A stretch of DNA of 64,000 nucleotides from assembly GCF_013100865.1 (NCBI RefSeq), contig NC_048299.1, positions 5,065,433 to 5,129,432 of the forward strand. The letters run 5' to 3'. Below the pieces are notes generated by a model, which did no database searches, had not been told where the DNA came from, and worked only from the letters and a program-made list of their open reading frames with translations. The translations under genes and the position numbers were made by a program. Of this stretch, positions 18,604 to 29,393 are shown one piece after another (position 1 is the stretch's first letter; the number at the start of each line of letters is the position of its first letter). The stretch comes from Trachemys scripta elegans (lineage: Eukaryota > Chordata > Testudines > Emydidae).

Positions 18604-20470
18604 CTATCAAAAGGGGTAGCCGGGTTAGTCTGGATCTGTAAAAGCAGCAAAGGGTCCTGTGGCACCTTATAGACTAACAGACGTATTGGAGCATGAGCTT
18701 TCGTGGGTGAATACCCACTTCGTCGGATGCATGTAGTGGAAATTTCCAGAGGCAGGTATAAATATGCAAGCAAGAGTGAGTCAGGCTAGAGATAACGAGG
18801 TTAGTTCAATCAGGGGGGATGAGGCCCTCTTCTAGCAGTTGAGGTGTGAACATCAAGGGAGGAGAAACTGCTTTTGTAGTTGGCTAGCCATTCACAGTCT
18901 TTGTTTAATCCTGAGCTGATGGTGTCAAATTTGCAAATGAACTGAAGCTCAGCAGTTTCTCTTTGAAGTCTGGTCCTGAAGTTTTTTTGCTGCAGGATGG
19001 CTACCTTTAAATCTGCTATTGTGTGTCCAGGGAGATTGAAGTGTTCTCCTACAGGTTTTTGTATATTGCCATTCCTAATATCTGACTTGTGTCCATTTAT
19101 CCTTTTACGTAGGGACTGTCCAGTTTGGCCGATGTACATAGCAGAGGGGCATTGTTGGCATATGATGACATATATTACATTGGTGGACGTGCAGGTGAAT
19201 GAACCAGTGATGGTGTGGCTGATCTAGTTAGGTCCTGTGATGGTGTCACTGGTGTAGATATGTGGGCAGAGTTGGCATCAATGCATGGATTGGTTCCTGA
19301 GTTAGAGTTACTACGGTGTGGTGTGTAGTTACTGGTGAGAATATGGGTTGTCTGTGGGCGAGGACTGGCCTGCCACCCAAGGCCTGTGAAAGTGAGGGAT
19401 CATTGTCCAGGATGGGTTGTAGATCACTGATGATGCATTGGAGAGGTTTTAGCTGGGGACTGTATGTGATGGCCAGTGGAGTTCTGTTGGTTTCTTTCTC
19501 GGGCTTGTCTTGCAGTAGGAGGCTTCTGGGTATACATCTGGCTCTGTTGATCTGTTTCCTTATTTCCTCGTGCGGGTATCATAGTTTTGAGAATGCTTGG
19601 TGAATATTTTGTAGGTGTTGGTCTCTGTCTGAGGGGTTGGAGGAGATGCGGTTGTACCTCAGTGCTTGGCTGTAGACAATGGATCGTGTGGTGTGTCCGG
19701 GATGGAAGCTGGAGACATGAAGGTAGGCATAGCGGTCGGTGGGTTTTCGGTATAGGGTGGTGTTAACGTGATCGTCACTTATTTGCACCATGGTGTCTAG
19801 GAAGTGGACCTCCCGTGTAGATTGGTCCAGGCTGAGGTTGATGGTGGGGTGGAAGCTGTTGAAATCGTGGTGGAATTTTTCCAGAGTCTCCTTCCCATGG
19901 GTCCAGATGATGAAGATGTCATCAATGTAACATAGGTAGAAAAGGGGCGTGAGTGGATGAGAGCTGAGGAAGCGTTGTTCCAGGTCAGCCATAAAAATGT
20001 TGGCATATCATGGGGCCATACAGGTACCCATAGCGGTGCCACTGGTCTGGAGATATATATTGTCACCAAATTTGAAATAGTTGTGTGTGAGGATAAAGTC
20101 ACAGAGCTCAGCAACCAGTTGTGCTGTGGCATCAACAGGGATACTGTTCCTGACAGCTTGTATTCCATCTGTGTGGGGGATGTTTGTGTAGAGAGCCTCT
20201 ACATCTATGGTGGCTAGGATGGTGTTTTCTGGAAGGTCACCAATGCATTGTAGTTTTCTCAGGAAATCAGTGGTGTCACAGAGATAGCTGGGAGTGCTGG
20301 TGGCGTAGGGTCTGAGTAGAGAGTCCACATATCCAGACAGTCCTTCAGTGAGAGTGCCAATGCCCGAGATGATGGGGCGTCCAGGATTTCCGGGTTTGTG
20401 GATCTTGGGTAGTAGGTAGAATAACCCCGGTCGGGGCTCTAAGGGTATGTTGATTCGTAATTGTATAAGC
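18604..20470 (-). mobile_element. Penelope-like element (5'-truncated) with RT and GIY-YIG
   Basis: The most complete PLE in the window. In transcription order (plus coordinates descending) it has RT from about 20450, a linker, a GIY-YIG endonuclease near 19170-18900, then a 3' UTR. A degenerate hammerhead-like core lies at 18726-18697 (CCGACGA in place of CUGAUGA, GAAA kept). The plus-left terminus is CTATCAAAAGGGGTAGCC. The 5' boundary near 20470 is estimated from loss of protein similarity. No long terminal repeats are seen at this copy. Confidence 0.9.
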
Positions 20471-20502
20471 GCTACATGAGGTCGTAAGGTGCTCAGATAC
20501 AA
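18810..20502 (-). pseudogene. PLE reverse transcriptase / GIY-YIG endonuclease, broken
   Basis: PLE enzymes copy their RNA at a nick made by a GIY-YIG nuclease. Two minus-strand frames in the same phase (20502-20008 and 19992-19579) form the RT. They show LFYLLPKIHKPGNPGRPI, a motif A-like stretch TIDVEALYTNIPH, motif B GTAMGTCMAP and motif C CYIDDIF, and then LYRKPTDRYAYLH. One TGA separates motif B from YANIFM. A later frame (19139-18810) reads MYIGQTGQSLRKRINGHKSD, with a VIYVI-like stretch just upstream, i.e. the GIY-YIG signature. It continues with KPVGEHFNLPGH and LQRETAELQFICKFDT. The RT-endonuclease linker (19578-19140) has lost its frame. The N-terminus is missing. Clearly inactive, but young enough that motifs remain readable. 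Confidence 0.88.
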
Positions 20503-20529
20503 TGTTCATAAGTACAGTATAAAGGCTGT

Positions 20530-20610
20530 GATCCAAAGCCCATTGAAGTTAATGGAAACATTCCTATTGACTTCAGTGGGATTTGAATTGGGCCCTAAAT
20601 GACTAGATAC
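20530..20610. repeat. Short palindromic amniote repeat
   Basis: GATCCAAAGCCCATTGAAGT and ATTGACTTCAGTGGGATTTG are inverted near-copies. This is the same family as 17470, 30950 and 33553. Confidence 0.5.
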
Positions 20611-20619
20611 ATAGTTTTG

Positions 20620-21300
20620 GTAATGCTGACCCTTCTGCCATCACCAGTGCAACCTCTCTACTGAGCAGTAACAGAATTCCAGGGCTTTGCAGGTCGGCTT
20701 CTGAGTGGAGGAGTAATCAGTAATGAGCAGTAACTTGTTTTAGTTACATATACACCAGTCCTAGAACAGAGGTGGTTGCCAACAGCATGCTGGGCAATCT
20801 CTTCTTCCTGGAATCTCAGCCCAACAACAATGCCTAGTTCCCAAGATGCAACTCTGCTCAAGAATGGGCTCCACCCAAGGCACAGAGCAAACTCCACTTG
20901 CTCACACATTTCGTTCTTCAAGGACCACTGCCTCTAGGGATAATCTTGCATAACAAAAACTAACAACTAGCAGCATGTCCTCCCTAAACTGAACATTTAC
21001 TTGTGCACTAAGAAAAAGAACTTAGAAGACTATGTGGTACATCACCACCTGGTGGCGCCTGCCATAACAATAGTATGACCTTTGCTCCAGTTTCATTTGG
21101 TATGAATCACTTTCCAACTGCCTGGAAGCCGGGAGGAGTTGATGAGAAAGCCAAAGGTACAATATCCTTAGCCAGGGGCTCTTGGGATGAGTATCTGCAA
21201 CACATGGAGAGGGAACATCTGATAACTTCATTTCTTAGCTTCCATCTCTTGGTCACTGAGCATTTTTGTGGCTCTCTTTTATTCATCTGGGTCTGCTTTG
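20620..21300. other. No recognised gene or repeat
   Basis: Anonymous sequence; small frames only. Confidence 0.4.
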
Positions 21301-21309
21301 TATTCCAGG

Positions 21310-21541
21310 TGTGCGTGCTTTGTCCTTTGTCCGGCCGCTGTGGAGCTCCAGGCCCTTTAAATCACTGCAGGAGCCCGGCTGCCAGAGCTCCGGCGGCACT
21401 TTAAAGGGCCCTGGGCTCCTCGTAGTGGCTGGAGCTCTGGGCCCTTTAAATCACCACCACGGAAGCTGGTCCAGTCCGGCACAGCATACTGGCTCTTGCC
21501 GGTACGCCGTACCGGACCGGCTCGGCTTACTTTTACCTCTG
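21310..21541 (-). mobile_element. hAT-like element end with internal repeats
   Basis: The right edge read on the minus strand is CAGAGGTAAAAGTAAGCCG, a hAT-like CAG terminus. The interior has repeated GGGCCCTTTAAATCAC units (about 21353, 21405, 21438) and a GCCGGTACGCCGTACCGG palindrome near 21498. I could not locate the left end or a target duplication. Confidence 0.45.
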
Positions 21542-21779
21542 GCGAGGGCACTCAGAAGGGGTTCTCAGGACTGCTGGAAATTGAGCTATGCCAGAGATGT
21601 TGTAAGTGTTGTCTTTCTCTGAGAAGGGAAATAGAATGATTAGGCAACTTCATTGTAGCATCCCTAAAGGTTCTGATAGCACAGCAGGGGGCTGACCGGG
21701 TACTGTGCAAAATTGATCTGAAAAGTCCTTGCAGCTAAAAGCATAAGCTGCCTTGAAAGCTGCGGCTTAAAGTTGGTTG

Positions 21780-21995
21780 GGAAATGATTTTTTTCCCCCA
21801 CATTTTTTTTCCAGTTTTCTTAAGAAATAAAAAAAAAACATAAAACCCAAAAGCTTTTTGGTTTGGGGGTTTGGGACAAAATCACAAATATTTTCATTGA
21901 AAACAACATTTTCCTGGAAACTGAATTTGACAAAATTCCATTTGACCCCCCCCCGCATAAATGCATTGAAAAAACCGTCCATTAGCTCTAGATAA
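21780..21995. repeat. AT-rich old repeat
   Basis: Strings of TTTTTTCCAGTTTTCTTAAG, GGAAACTGAATTTGACAAAA and long A/T runs belong to the same class as the 33.0- and 52.0-kb segments. Superfamily unknown. Confidence 0.35.
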
Positions 21996-22197
21996 AACTG
22001 GAGAGAGAAAAAAAAACAATAACCGGAGGAGGGAAAATCAGAAGAAAGGGAAGGAAAGGAAACAATGACAAGTGAAGAGAACCTATGTGTGTGGGTTCTG
22101 AACGAGACCAAAATCCTCTGCCTCAGATTTTCAGGGGTTTTGACAATTAGAATTAGTCTGCAAACAAGTGTTGTCATTTTAACCCTATAATTAAAGC

Positions 22198-22366
22198 CAA
22201 TGGGTTGCCTAAGGAGGTGGTGGAATCTCCATCCTTAGAGGTTTTGAAGGCCTGGTTTGACAAAGCCCTGGCTGGGATGATTTAGTTGGTGTTGGTCCTG
22301 CTTTGAGCAGGGGGTTGGACTAGATGACCTCCTGAGGTCTCTTCCAACCTTGATATTCTACGATAT
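22198..22366 (+). mobile_element. CR1 LINE 3' tail fragment
   Basis: GGTTGCCTAAGGAGGTGGTG, then GACAAAGCCCTGGCTGGGAT, and the tail GGTTGGACTAGATGACC with one degenerate ATTCTACG unit. Only the last codons and tail remain. Confidence 0.88.
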
Positions 22367-22374
22367 AACCCCTC

Positions 22375-22590
22375 TAGAGTGGATGTAGTTAGGCTGGTAT
22401 GAAAGTGCCTATAGTGGTATACTCTACAGGAAAGGGAGTAAACTATACCAGTATATTAAAGGCACCTTTACAACAGCATAACTGCAGCCACACTTGGTAT
22501 TGAACCACTATGACTATTTTAAAAAATCATACATCTAATCAACACAGCTGTACCGGTACAAAAGCCATGTTTAGACTAGGCTTTAGCAAG
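22375..22590. repeat. Palindromic MITE-like repeat
   Basis: GTAGTTAGGCTGGTATGAAA and CTATACCAGTATATTAAAGG are partial inverted arms around AGGAAAGGGAGTAAAC. The right part has CTGTACCGGTACAAAAG. Related wording occurs beside the PLE at 10640 (CTATACCGGTGTAC). Confidence 0.4.
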
Positions 22591-22599
22591 GGAGAATCA

Positions 22600-24530
22600 C
22601 AATCTCTCGACCAGCCGGTGATTTTTTTCCCCTTCCTGTAGAAGCCTGTTAAGGACAATGACCACTTCCTTCCAGTGGAAGGAGAAGTCAGTCCATAATG
22701 AAACAGGGGACCATAGCCAGTGAATTAGCGTATATGCCCTATAGAAATAAGCCTCCGTTAGAGTGGTCCACAGGCTTTCAAATCAGAAACACATAGGAAT
22801 AAGAAAGAGGCAAAGGGCTAAATTCTTGTTCTCTGCTCCGTGGATATAAATCCAGAGTAACTCCCCGGAAGCTAATGGTTCCTATGGATTTACGCTGAGT
22901 AACTGAGAGCAGACTATGAGCTAAAGAGATAAAAAGGGGCAGTCTTCTGCCTGCTGAAGTCAAGGTGAGTTATTGCTACTGGTTTCAACGACGCCCACTG
23001 ATAAGCAATTAGTCACAGAATTATTCCCGTCCACTTCATCTGAGTTCTGAAAAAGCAGAACGTAACAACGTTCCCTCTAAAGCAAACGGTTGTGAGTGGA
23101 GGGATGTCTGAATGCGAAATACAGAACGTTCTGAAGGACGTAGTATGCTATCAGATAGCAGTGTATCTGACGCTGAATCTCAGTTGTTGGGACATTAATG
23201 GGCCCCGCTGTATTCAAGTGTCCTCGCTCATATGCTCCTATCCATCAGCATTAAAAATAAAACCATAATTTTTGGCTCATTTGCATGGAAAAAAGCTTTC
23301 ATGAGCCTGCAGGTGTTCTCACTCCGGCACTTATAATTTTATTACTCAAATATGAACTTTTCGCCAACCAAGTGTAATGAAAACATAATATTTAAATATA
23401 AACTCCATTTACCTTTCAAGTATTTTTCTTGTCCAAAAAATTTCCTAGTAATTAGTGTCTAAATCAGGCCTCGCTCTCATTATTCATTTCTTCTTGTGCT
23501 TATTGAGATTAATAGTGCTAATTCTCCTTTTCTGACATCATCACTGTTACTATGGCAATGGACTGTGATGTCACAAATATAAGACAATGGCCTCTGGCAA
23601 TGAATGAACATGCAGGGAGAATGAGTAATGAAGGAATTGAAAGGCACATATACTGTATCAAAATATCCCAGGATCCAAACTTCCCACAAATACCTTAATG
23701 CACTTTATAAGCTTAGCTTTCATCAGATAAACTATTGGCAGTCTGAACAATAATTTTGTTGGGATTATTGATGGATAATATTATGTTGGGTGAATTGCAT
23801 TTAGTCTTGCTGTGTTCTAACAACTGCTCTTTCATAATTGTATGAAAGGTTCTTCAATCCAAGTCTAGGGTGAGCACATCAACACAGAGTCATAAACGTT
23901 AGAGATGGAAAAGCCCTGTTTGGTCACCTATCTGCCAACATAGAATTGTGCCCTACAATATATTTCCCATTGCTTTGTCCAGTTTTGGTCATAATAGTTA
24001 TGATGAGTTTGCTTTGATGGCCTGTTTTGCTTAGCAACCAGCGAGGCCTACTAAAATAATATACTAGCTGAAACAGTTAGGCGCTTGGTTGCTTGACTTT
24101 GCTAAACAAGAAAATGCTTGCAGAGGCTAGGAAAAATGCTTGCAGACGCTTTTTGAAGTAACTTGTATTTTTTTGTTTAACCATGAAGCTTATTAAAACA
24201 TAACAGGGTTTTTTTTTTTTTTTTTTTTTTTTGTATGCTGGGAAAATATAGCTGGGAAAATACAATAATGACGCGGCAAAGTGGCTAATAAAGACAGTTT
24301 GCATTTGCAGAGGGGAAGGGGGCTGGTTTTATGAAGACAGGTAGTAGTTCTTTATTGTATTCCATGCCTACAATAAAGAGCTTGATAGTTGGATTTTTGC
24401 TGGTTGTTGCTTGTTTTTTTGTGGTTGGATAACGAAACCTAAGCCGTCCAAAATAAAAAAAATCCCTGACAGTTATATAACACAACTCATCATCTAGCCC
24501 AATGAATCTAGGCTAGTTCCCTGGAGAGAC
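22600..24530. other. Low-repeat anonymous sequence
   Basis: AT-rich text with few recognisable repeats except a T run at about 24209-24232. No exon-like frame. One of the quietest stretches here and a place where conserved non-coding DNA could be looked for. Confidence 0.4.
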
Positions 24531-24534
24531 TATT

Positions 24535-25345
24535 TGATAGTCTACTGGATCTCTCTGTCAGAAAGATTTTCCTGATATTTAGCTAGAATTTACCTTTTAA
24601 AATTCATCCCATGCCATAGTTTTGCCCCTTTGTACTTAATGAAACAATTCATCCCATTAGTGTTTGCATCCTTCAGATAGTTTTAGACATTGATCACAAT
24701 CCTCCTTATGCGTAGTTTCACCAAAGGTATACTTAACTGGCCAAATCCTCCTCTTACGGCAACTCTCCTGTCCTCTTTGGCTATTGAACACTAGCCTGGG
24801 TTGCTTTTACATGGGCCTAGGGCTATATTGATCTTATGTATTCATATGCCACCCATCTCCATAGTACCAGAGCACCTCACAATCTTTCCATCCTCACACC
24901 ATCCCTGTACTGTAGGGAAATTCTATTATTGCCATTTTAGAGATGGGGAACTGAGGCACAAAGAAACTAGGGCCCAGATCCACCAGGGGACTTAGGCTTA
25001 CTTTCACCATTAAAAAAAAAAAAAAGTTACTCTGAATTTATCTAACTTCAACTTCCAGACATTGGATTGTGTTATTTAAATGAGAGGTCTTTTGTTAGAT
25101 CATAGAATATCAGAGTTGGAAGGGACCCTCAGAAGGTCATCTAGTCCAACCCCCTGCTCAAAGCAGGAACAATCCCCAGACAGATTTTTGCCCAGATCCC
25201 TAAATGGCCCCCTCAAGGATCGAACTCATAATCCTGGACTTAGCAGGCCAATGCTCAAACCACTGAGCTATCCCCACCTCTGTCAAACTGAAGAGCCCAT
25301 ACTTAATCCAGTCACCCCTTAAATTTCTCTTTGTTAAGCTAAATA
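24535..25345 (-). mobile_element. Probable old CR1 LINE relic, interrupted
   Basis: Reading the minus strand, CTGTCAGAAAGATTTTCCTG (24556) and TTTCTCTTTGTTAAGCT (25324) match old CR1 coding text, the latter matching 13771-13790. MIR-like text (24935-24970) and a SINE (25099-25278) lie between. Boundaries approximate. Confidence 0.45.
25099..25278 (-). mobile_element. tRNA-derived SINE with CR1-like tail
   Basis: The tail ATCATAGAATATCAGAGTTG is at the plus-left edge, the B box lies in AAGGATCGAACTCATAATCC, and the A box in CACTGAGCTATCCCC. Inserted in an old CR1 relic, as at 13.9 kb. Confidence 0.9.
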
Positions 25346-25629
25346 GATAGGTGACTTAGAATGTGATCCCCAAAAACCAGTACACTTGGCGGGGAGCTGC
25401 CTAAGCTAACCAGTGGACCATGCTGATGGGACAGTTGTGTCCTAAGCCCTACCCCTCTCTCAGAGAAAGGCTGCAGGGAGTTGCCTACTTCTGCTTGTGA
25501 TCCACAAACAGGGGAGAGATAGTTGCTCCTCAGCCTAACTCTCATGCGGGGCCTGATTGGGCAGGCATGCTTAGGGGGCCACCTAATTCTACATCAAGTG
25601 GCTGGAGGAGAAGGAGCTCCCTGGTAACC

Positions 25630-25975
25630 ATTAGCCTCATGGTTAGAGCGCTCAGCCAGGTCATGAGAGAGCTGGGATCCATATCCCCTCTGTCTGATGA
25701 ACTGAGATCTACCACCTCTCAGATGAGTGCTCAAACCATTGGACTCTGGGGCATTCTGGTGTGGGTCTCCCTCAATCTCTGCCGGTGAAGTTGTTCCACT
25801 TTAATTTAAATATTAATGGGGGCCGAGAGAGGGAGAATCACTCTCCAGTTCACTGGTTCGAGCACTCCCTTGAGGGGCGGCAGATCCCTATTCAAATCCC
25901 TTCTGACCAGATAGTGGGGAGACTTGAACTGCTGGATTCCCACCTGCCAGGTGAGTCCTCTCATTAGGGGGCTGA
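25630..25975. repeat. tRNA-like palindromic repeat
   Basis: CTCATGGTTAGAGCGCTCAG (A-box-like) and TGAGTGCTCAAACCATTGGA are inverted arms. A second pair follows: TTCACTGGTTCGAGCACTCC with GAGACTTGAACTGCTGG. Related to 11690 and 39665. Confidence 0.5.
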
Positions 25976-25979
25976 AGGT

Positions 25980-26965
25980 TACAAAGAGATCCTCCTGCTA
26001 CTGCTGCTCCCTCCCCTCACCTCCCTGATTGGGCCCTATGCGTGAGTGAGGCAGAGGACCTGTCTTCCCCCAGTTCATGGAAAGCTCTGGGGCTTAGGCC
26101 GGACAGAGGCCTCCAGAGGCCTCGATGGAGGCCACCAAGCACATGCCCATGAGCAGAAACTTAGGTACCCAGAGAACTTTTACTGCAAAAACGTAGGTGT
26201 CAAGTGAATTTTGGGGCCTGCAGGGCTGGGCGGCAGCCAAGTCGGAGTTCTGTGGATGGCAGCGGCTCCTAAGTGACACCCCCAACGTCACACAGGAAGT
26301 CTGGGGCAAAGCAAGCAATTGAAGAGCAGTCTTGCAAGGCCCAGGTGAACACCCTAACCATGATAGCATCCTTTCTTTCTTCCAAGTCAGAGGCTCATTT
26401 CATTAGAAGTCTCCCAAGGAACTTCCCTGAAACTAGCTTAAATGTGGCAAGAGTTTGAGATTCGCAATCCAAGCCTGTTCGTGGGTGCAATCTTTGGAGA
26501 CGGATCACAGGAAATAGGCAAATTTGGGTTGCCATCCTCATTCTTCTGCTTTGAAAATCAGGCTTTCAAGGTTCCCTGGTCTTATATTTCCTATACATGC
26601 TTTCCTTGGATGAATAGACTTCATTTGCCTGGTGCCGGGCTTTCCACACCTACTATGTTTTTGCTCAGAGAATTCAATGCTTTAGTTGTTTTTTTTGGTG
26701 AGTGCTTTCTTATGGTGCATCAGATTTCCCCATGGGAATGGATATATATATGCTAGTTCTTGCACCAAATGTTGGAAAGGGAGGGACAGAGATAGGTTCT
26801 TTTGAGAAGGTACTTGTTATTTTAAATGTGCACACTCATTTAAGAGGTTGTAGTGAATAGGGAGGATTCTGAATATCTATCTTTACTCTCTACCGTATCG
26901 GAACGATAATCAGAGTTTCTCTGTGTTAATTTCTTTGCTTTTTAAAAAAAATATTAGGACAATAC
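25980..26965. other. No gene recognised
   Basis: 26266-26400 has CCCCAACGTCACACAGGAAG and AACACCCTAACCATGAT, a weak MIR-like relic. The remainder is anonymous. Confidence 0.4.
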
Positions 26966-26971
26966 AGAATA

Positions 26972-27091
26972 GAGTGACCAGATGTCCTGATGTTATAGGG
27001 ACACTCCCGATTTTTGGGTCTTTTTCTTATATAGGCTCCTATTACCCCCCCACCCCCGTCTCGATTTTTCACACTTCCTGTCTGGTCACCC
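26972..27091 (+). mobile_element. Complete 120-bp TA-flanked MITE
   Basis: Ends GAGTGACCAGATGTCC and (minus) GGGTGACCAGACAGG form an inverted repeat. TA dinucleotides lie at 26970-26971 and 27092-27093, as expected for Tc1/mariner-type insertion. It shares the interior ATAGGGACACTCCCGATTTT and GGCTCCTATTACCCCCC with the copies at 11.4 and 63.4 kb. Confidence 0.85.
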
Positions 27092-27099
27092 TAAGCACC

Positions 27100-27540
27100 T
27101 GTCTTGTGTTGCGTATATATGAAGTTGCTCAGCAGTGTTCCCAGCTACCTCTCACCTACTGAGATCTGTCAGGTCCCCTGTCTGGCTCATCATACCCCAA
27201 AGAATTTGGGAGTGAGAGGAGAGAGTTCCATAGATCCCTAGTTGTAATCAGATACTGTGTGGAGGGCCAGCAGTATAAAATCCTAAAATAGGAGCCCTTT
27301 GGGCCCAGTTTTTCAAATCCAGAGGGTAAGTGACTTCCCAGAGCCCCCTGTTTTATACTGCTCTGAAATAGACAGATGGAAATAAATTCTGGATGCTAAC
27401 AAAACTGTCAGATCAGGCGACATGGGGACATCTGACTAGCAAGCCAAGAAACATTCCCGGCTGCAGAAGATCTGACACTTAGAAAGTTTTATATTACATT
27501 TATTATCTAGGATTTGATTTACAGTACATTTCTGTGTACT
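27100..27540. other. No recognised gene or repeat
   Basis: Anonymous sequence. Confidence 0.4.
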
Positions 27541-27544
27541 GTAT

Positions 27545-27723
27545 TTCACCCACCCACCCACCCACCCACAACAACAAAAGCAACAACAAAACCCATAACA
27601 ACCTCAACATTGGGCTGGAGTTAAGATTGAGAGTACACATCAGTAACTTCAGTGTGAAAAGAAATGGAAAGATATTACAGTGATACACACCACTGGGGGA
27701 TATATAATATATAAACACATTTC

Positions 27724-27761
<38 letters not shown>

Positions 27762-27765
27762 CGCC
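27545..27765 (+). repeat. Simple repeats (ACCC)n and (GA)n
   Basis: About six CACC units at 27547-27570, AAC-rich text after that, and GA/GACA repeats at 27724-27762. Confidence 0.9.
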
Positions 27766-27908
27766 AGATGTATACTAGATATATTTATATTCCTATAAAA
27801 TACTTAGTAGGTATCTTACCACTATCTTACCAAATAATAGTAAAAGCTGAGTGGGAACTATATTTTCTGTCCCGAGAAAATTTCTGAGATTTTGAAATCT
27901 TCTCCTGT

Positions 27909-29303
27909 CATAAGAACGGCCATACTGGGTCAGACCAAAGGTCCATCTAGCCCAGCATCCTGTCTTCCAGAAGTGGCCAATGCCAGGTGCCCCCAGAGAG
28001 AATGAACAGAACAGGTCATCATCAAGTGATCCATCCCCTGTCGCCCATTCCCAGCTTCTGGCAAACAGAGGCTAGGGACACCATCCCTGCCCATCCTGGC
28101 TAATTGCCATTGATGGACTGCTCCTCCATGAATTTATCTAGTTCTTTTTTTAACCTTCTTATAGCCTTGGCCTTCACAACATCCTCTGGCAAGGAGTTCC
28201 ACAGGTTGACTATGCCTTGTGTGAAAAAATACTTCCTTTTGTCTGTTTTAAACATTTGCCTATTAATTTCATTTGGTGGCCCCTAGTTCTCGTGTTATGA
28301 GAAGGAGTAAACAATACTTCCTTATTTACTTTTTCCACACCAGTCATGATTTTATAGACCTCTATCATATTCCCCCTTAGTTGTCTCTTTTCCAAGCTGA
28401 AAAGTCCCAGTCTTATTAATCTCTCCTCATATGGCAGCTGTTCCATACCCCTAATCATTTTTGTTGCCCTTTTCTGAACCTTTTACAAGTCCAATACATC
28501 TTTTCTGAGATGGGGCGACCACATCTGCACGCAGTAATCAAGATGTGGGCGTACCATGGATTTATATAGAGGCAATATGATATTTTCTGTCTTATTATCT
28601 ATCCCTTTCCTAATGATTCCCAGCATTCTGTTAGCTTTTGGACTGCTGCTGCACATTGAGTGGATGTTTTCAGAGAACTATCCACAATGACTCCAAGATC
28701 TCTTTCTTGAGTGGTAACAGCTAATTTAGACCCAATCATTTTATATGTATAGTTGGGATAATGTTTTCCAATGTGCATTACTTTGCATTTATCAACATTG
28801 AATTTCATCTTCCATTTTGTTGCCCAGTCACCCAGTTATGAGAGATCCTTTTGTAGGTCTTCACAGTCTGCCTGGGACTCAGCTATCTTGAGTACTTTTG
28901 TATCATCTGCAAATTTTGGCACATCACTGTTTACCCCTTTTTCCAGATCATTTATGAATATGTTAAATAGGACTTGTCCCAATACAGACCCCGGGGGACA
29001 CCACTATTTACCTCTCCCCGTTCTGAAAACTGACCATTTATTCCTACCCTTTGTTTCCTATCTTTTAACCAGTTACCAATCCATGAGAGAACCTTCCCTC
29101 TCATCCCATGACTGCTTATTTTGCTTAAGAGCCTTTGGTTAGGGAACTTGTCAAAGGCTTTCTCAAAATCTAAATATACTATATCCACTGGATTCCCCCT
29201 TTTCCACATGCTTGTTGACCCCCCTCAAAGAATTCTAGTAGATTGGTGAGGCACGATTTCCCTTTACAAAAACCATGTTGACTCTTCCTCAACAAATTAT
29301 GTC
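27909..29303 (-). mobile_element. CR1-type LINE, (TTCTTATG)-tail lineage, decayed
   Basis: About 1.4 kb of the 3' part. Minus-strand frames in order are: 29209-28952 with DIVYLDFEKAFDKFPNQRL (RT motif A) and SGVPRG (motif B-like); 28808-28599 with MKFNVDKCKVMHIGK and TTQERDLGVIVDSSLK; 28458-28210 with LPYEERLIRLGLFSLEKR. The 3' UTR matches 1855-2201. Frameshifts separate the pieces. The RT catalytic FADD region (around 28900) is readable only across a broken frame. Confidence 0.9.
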
Positions 29304-29393
29304 CCAAATGAGACAAAAAAATTCTAAATCTCAAAAACTTTTGCAAACTGACAATCCAAAGAAAGAAAGAAAGAAAAAAAGTGAGTCAATCAA

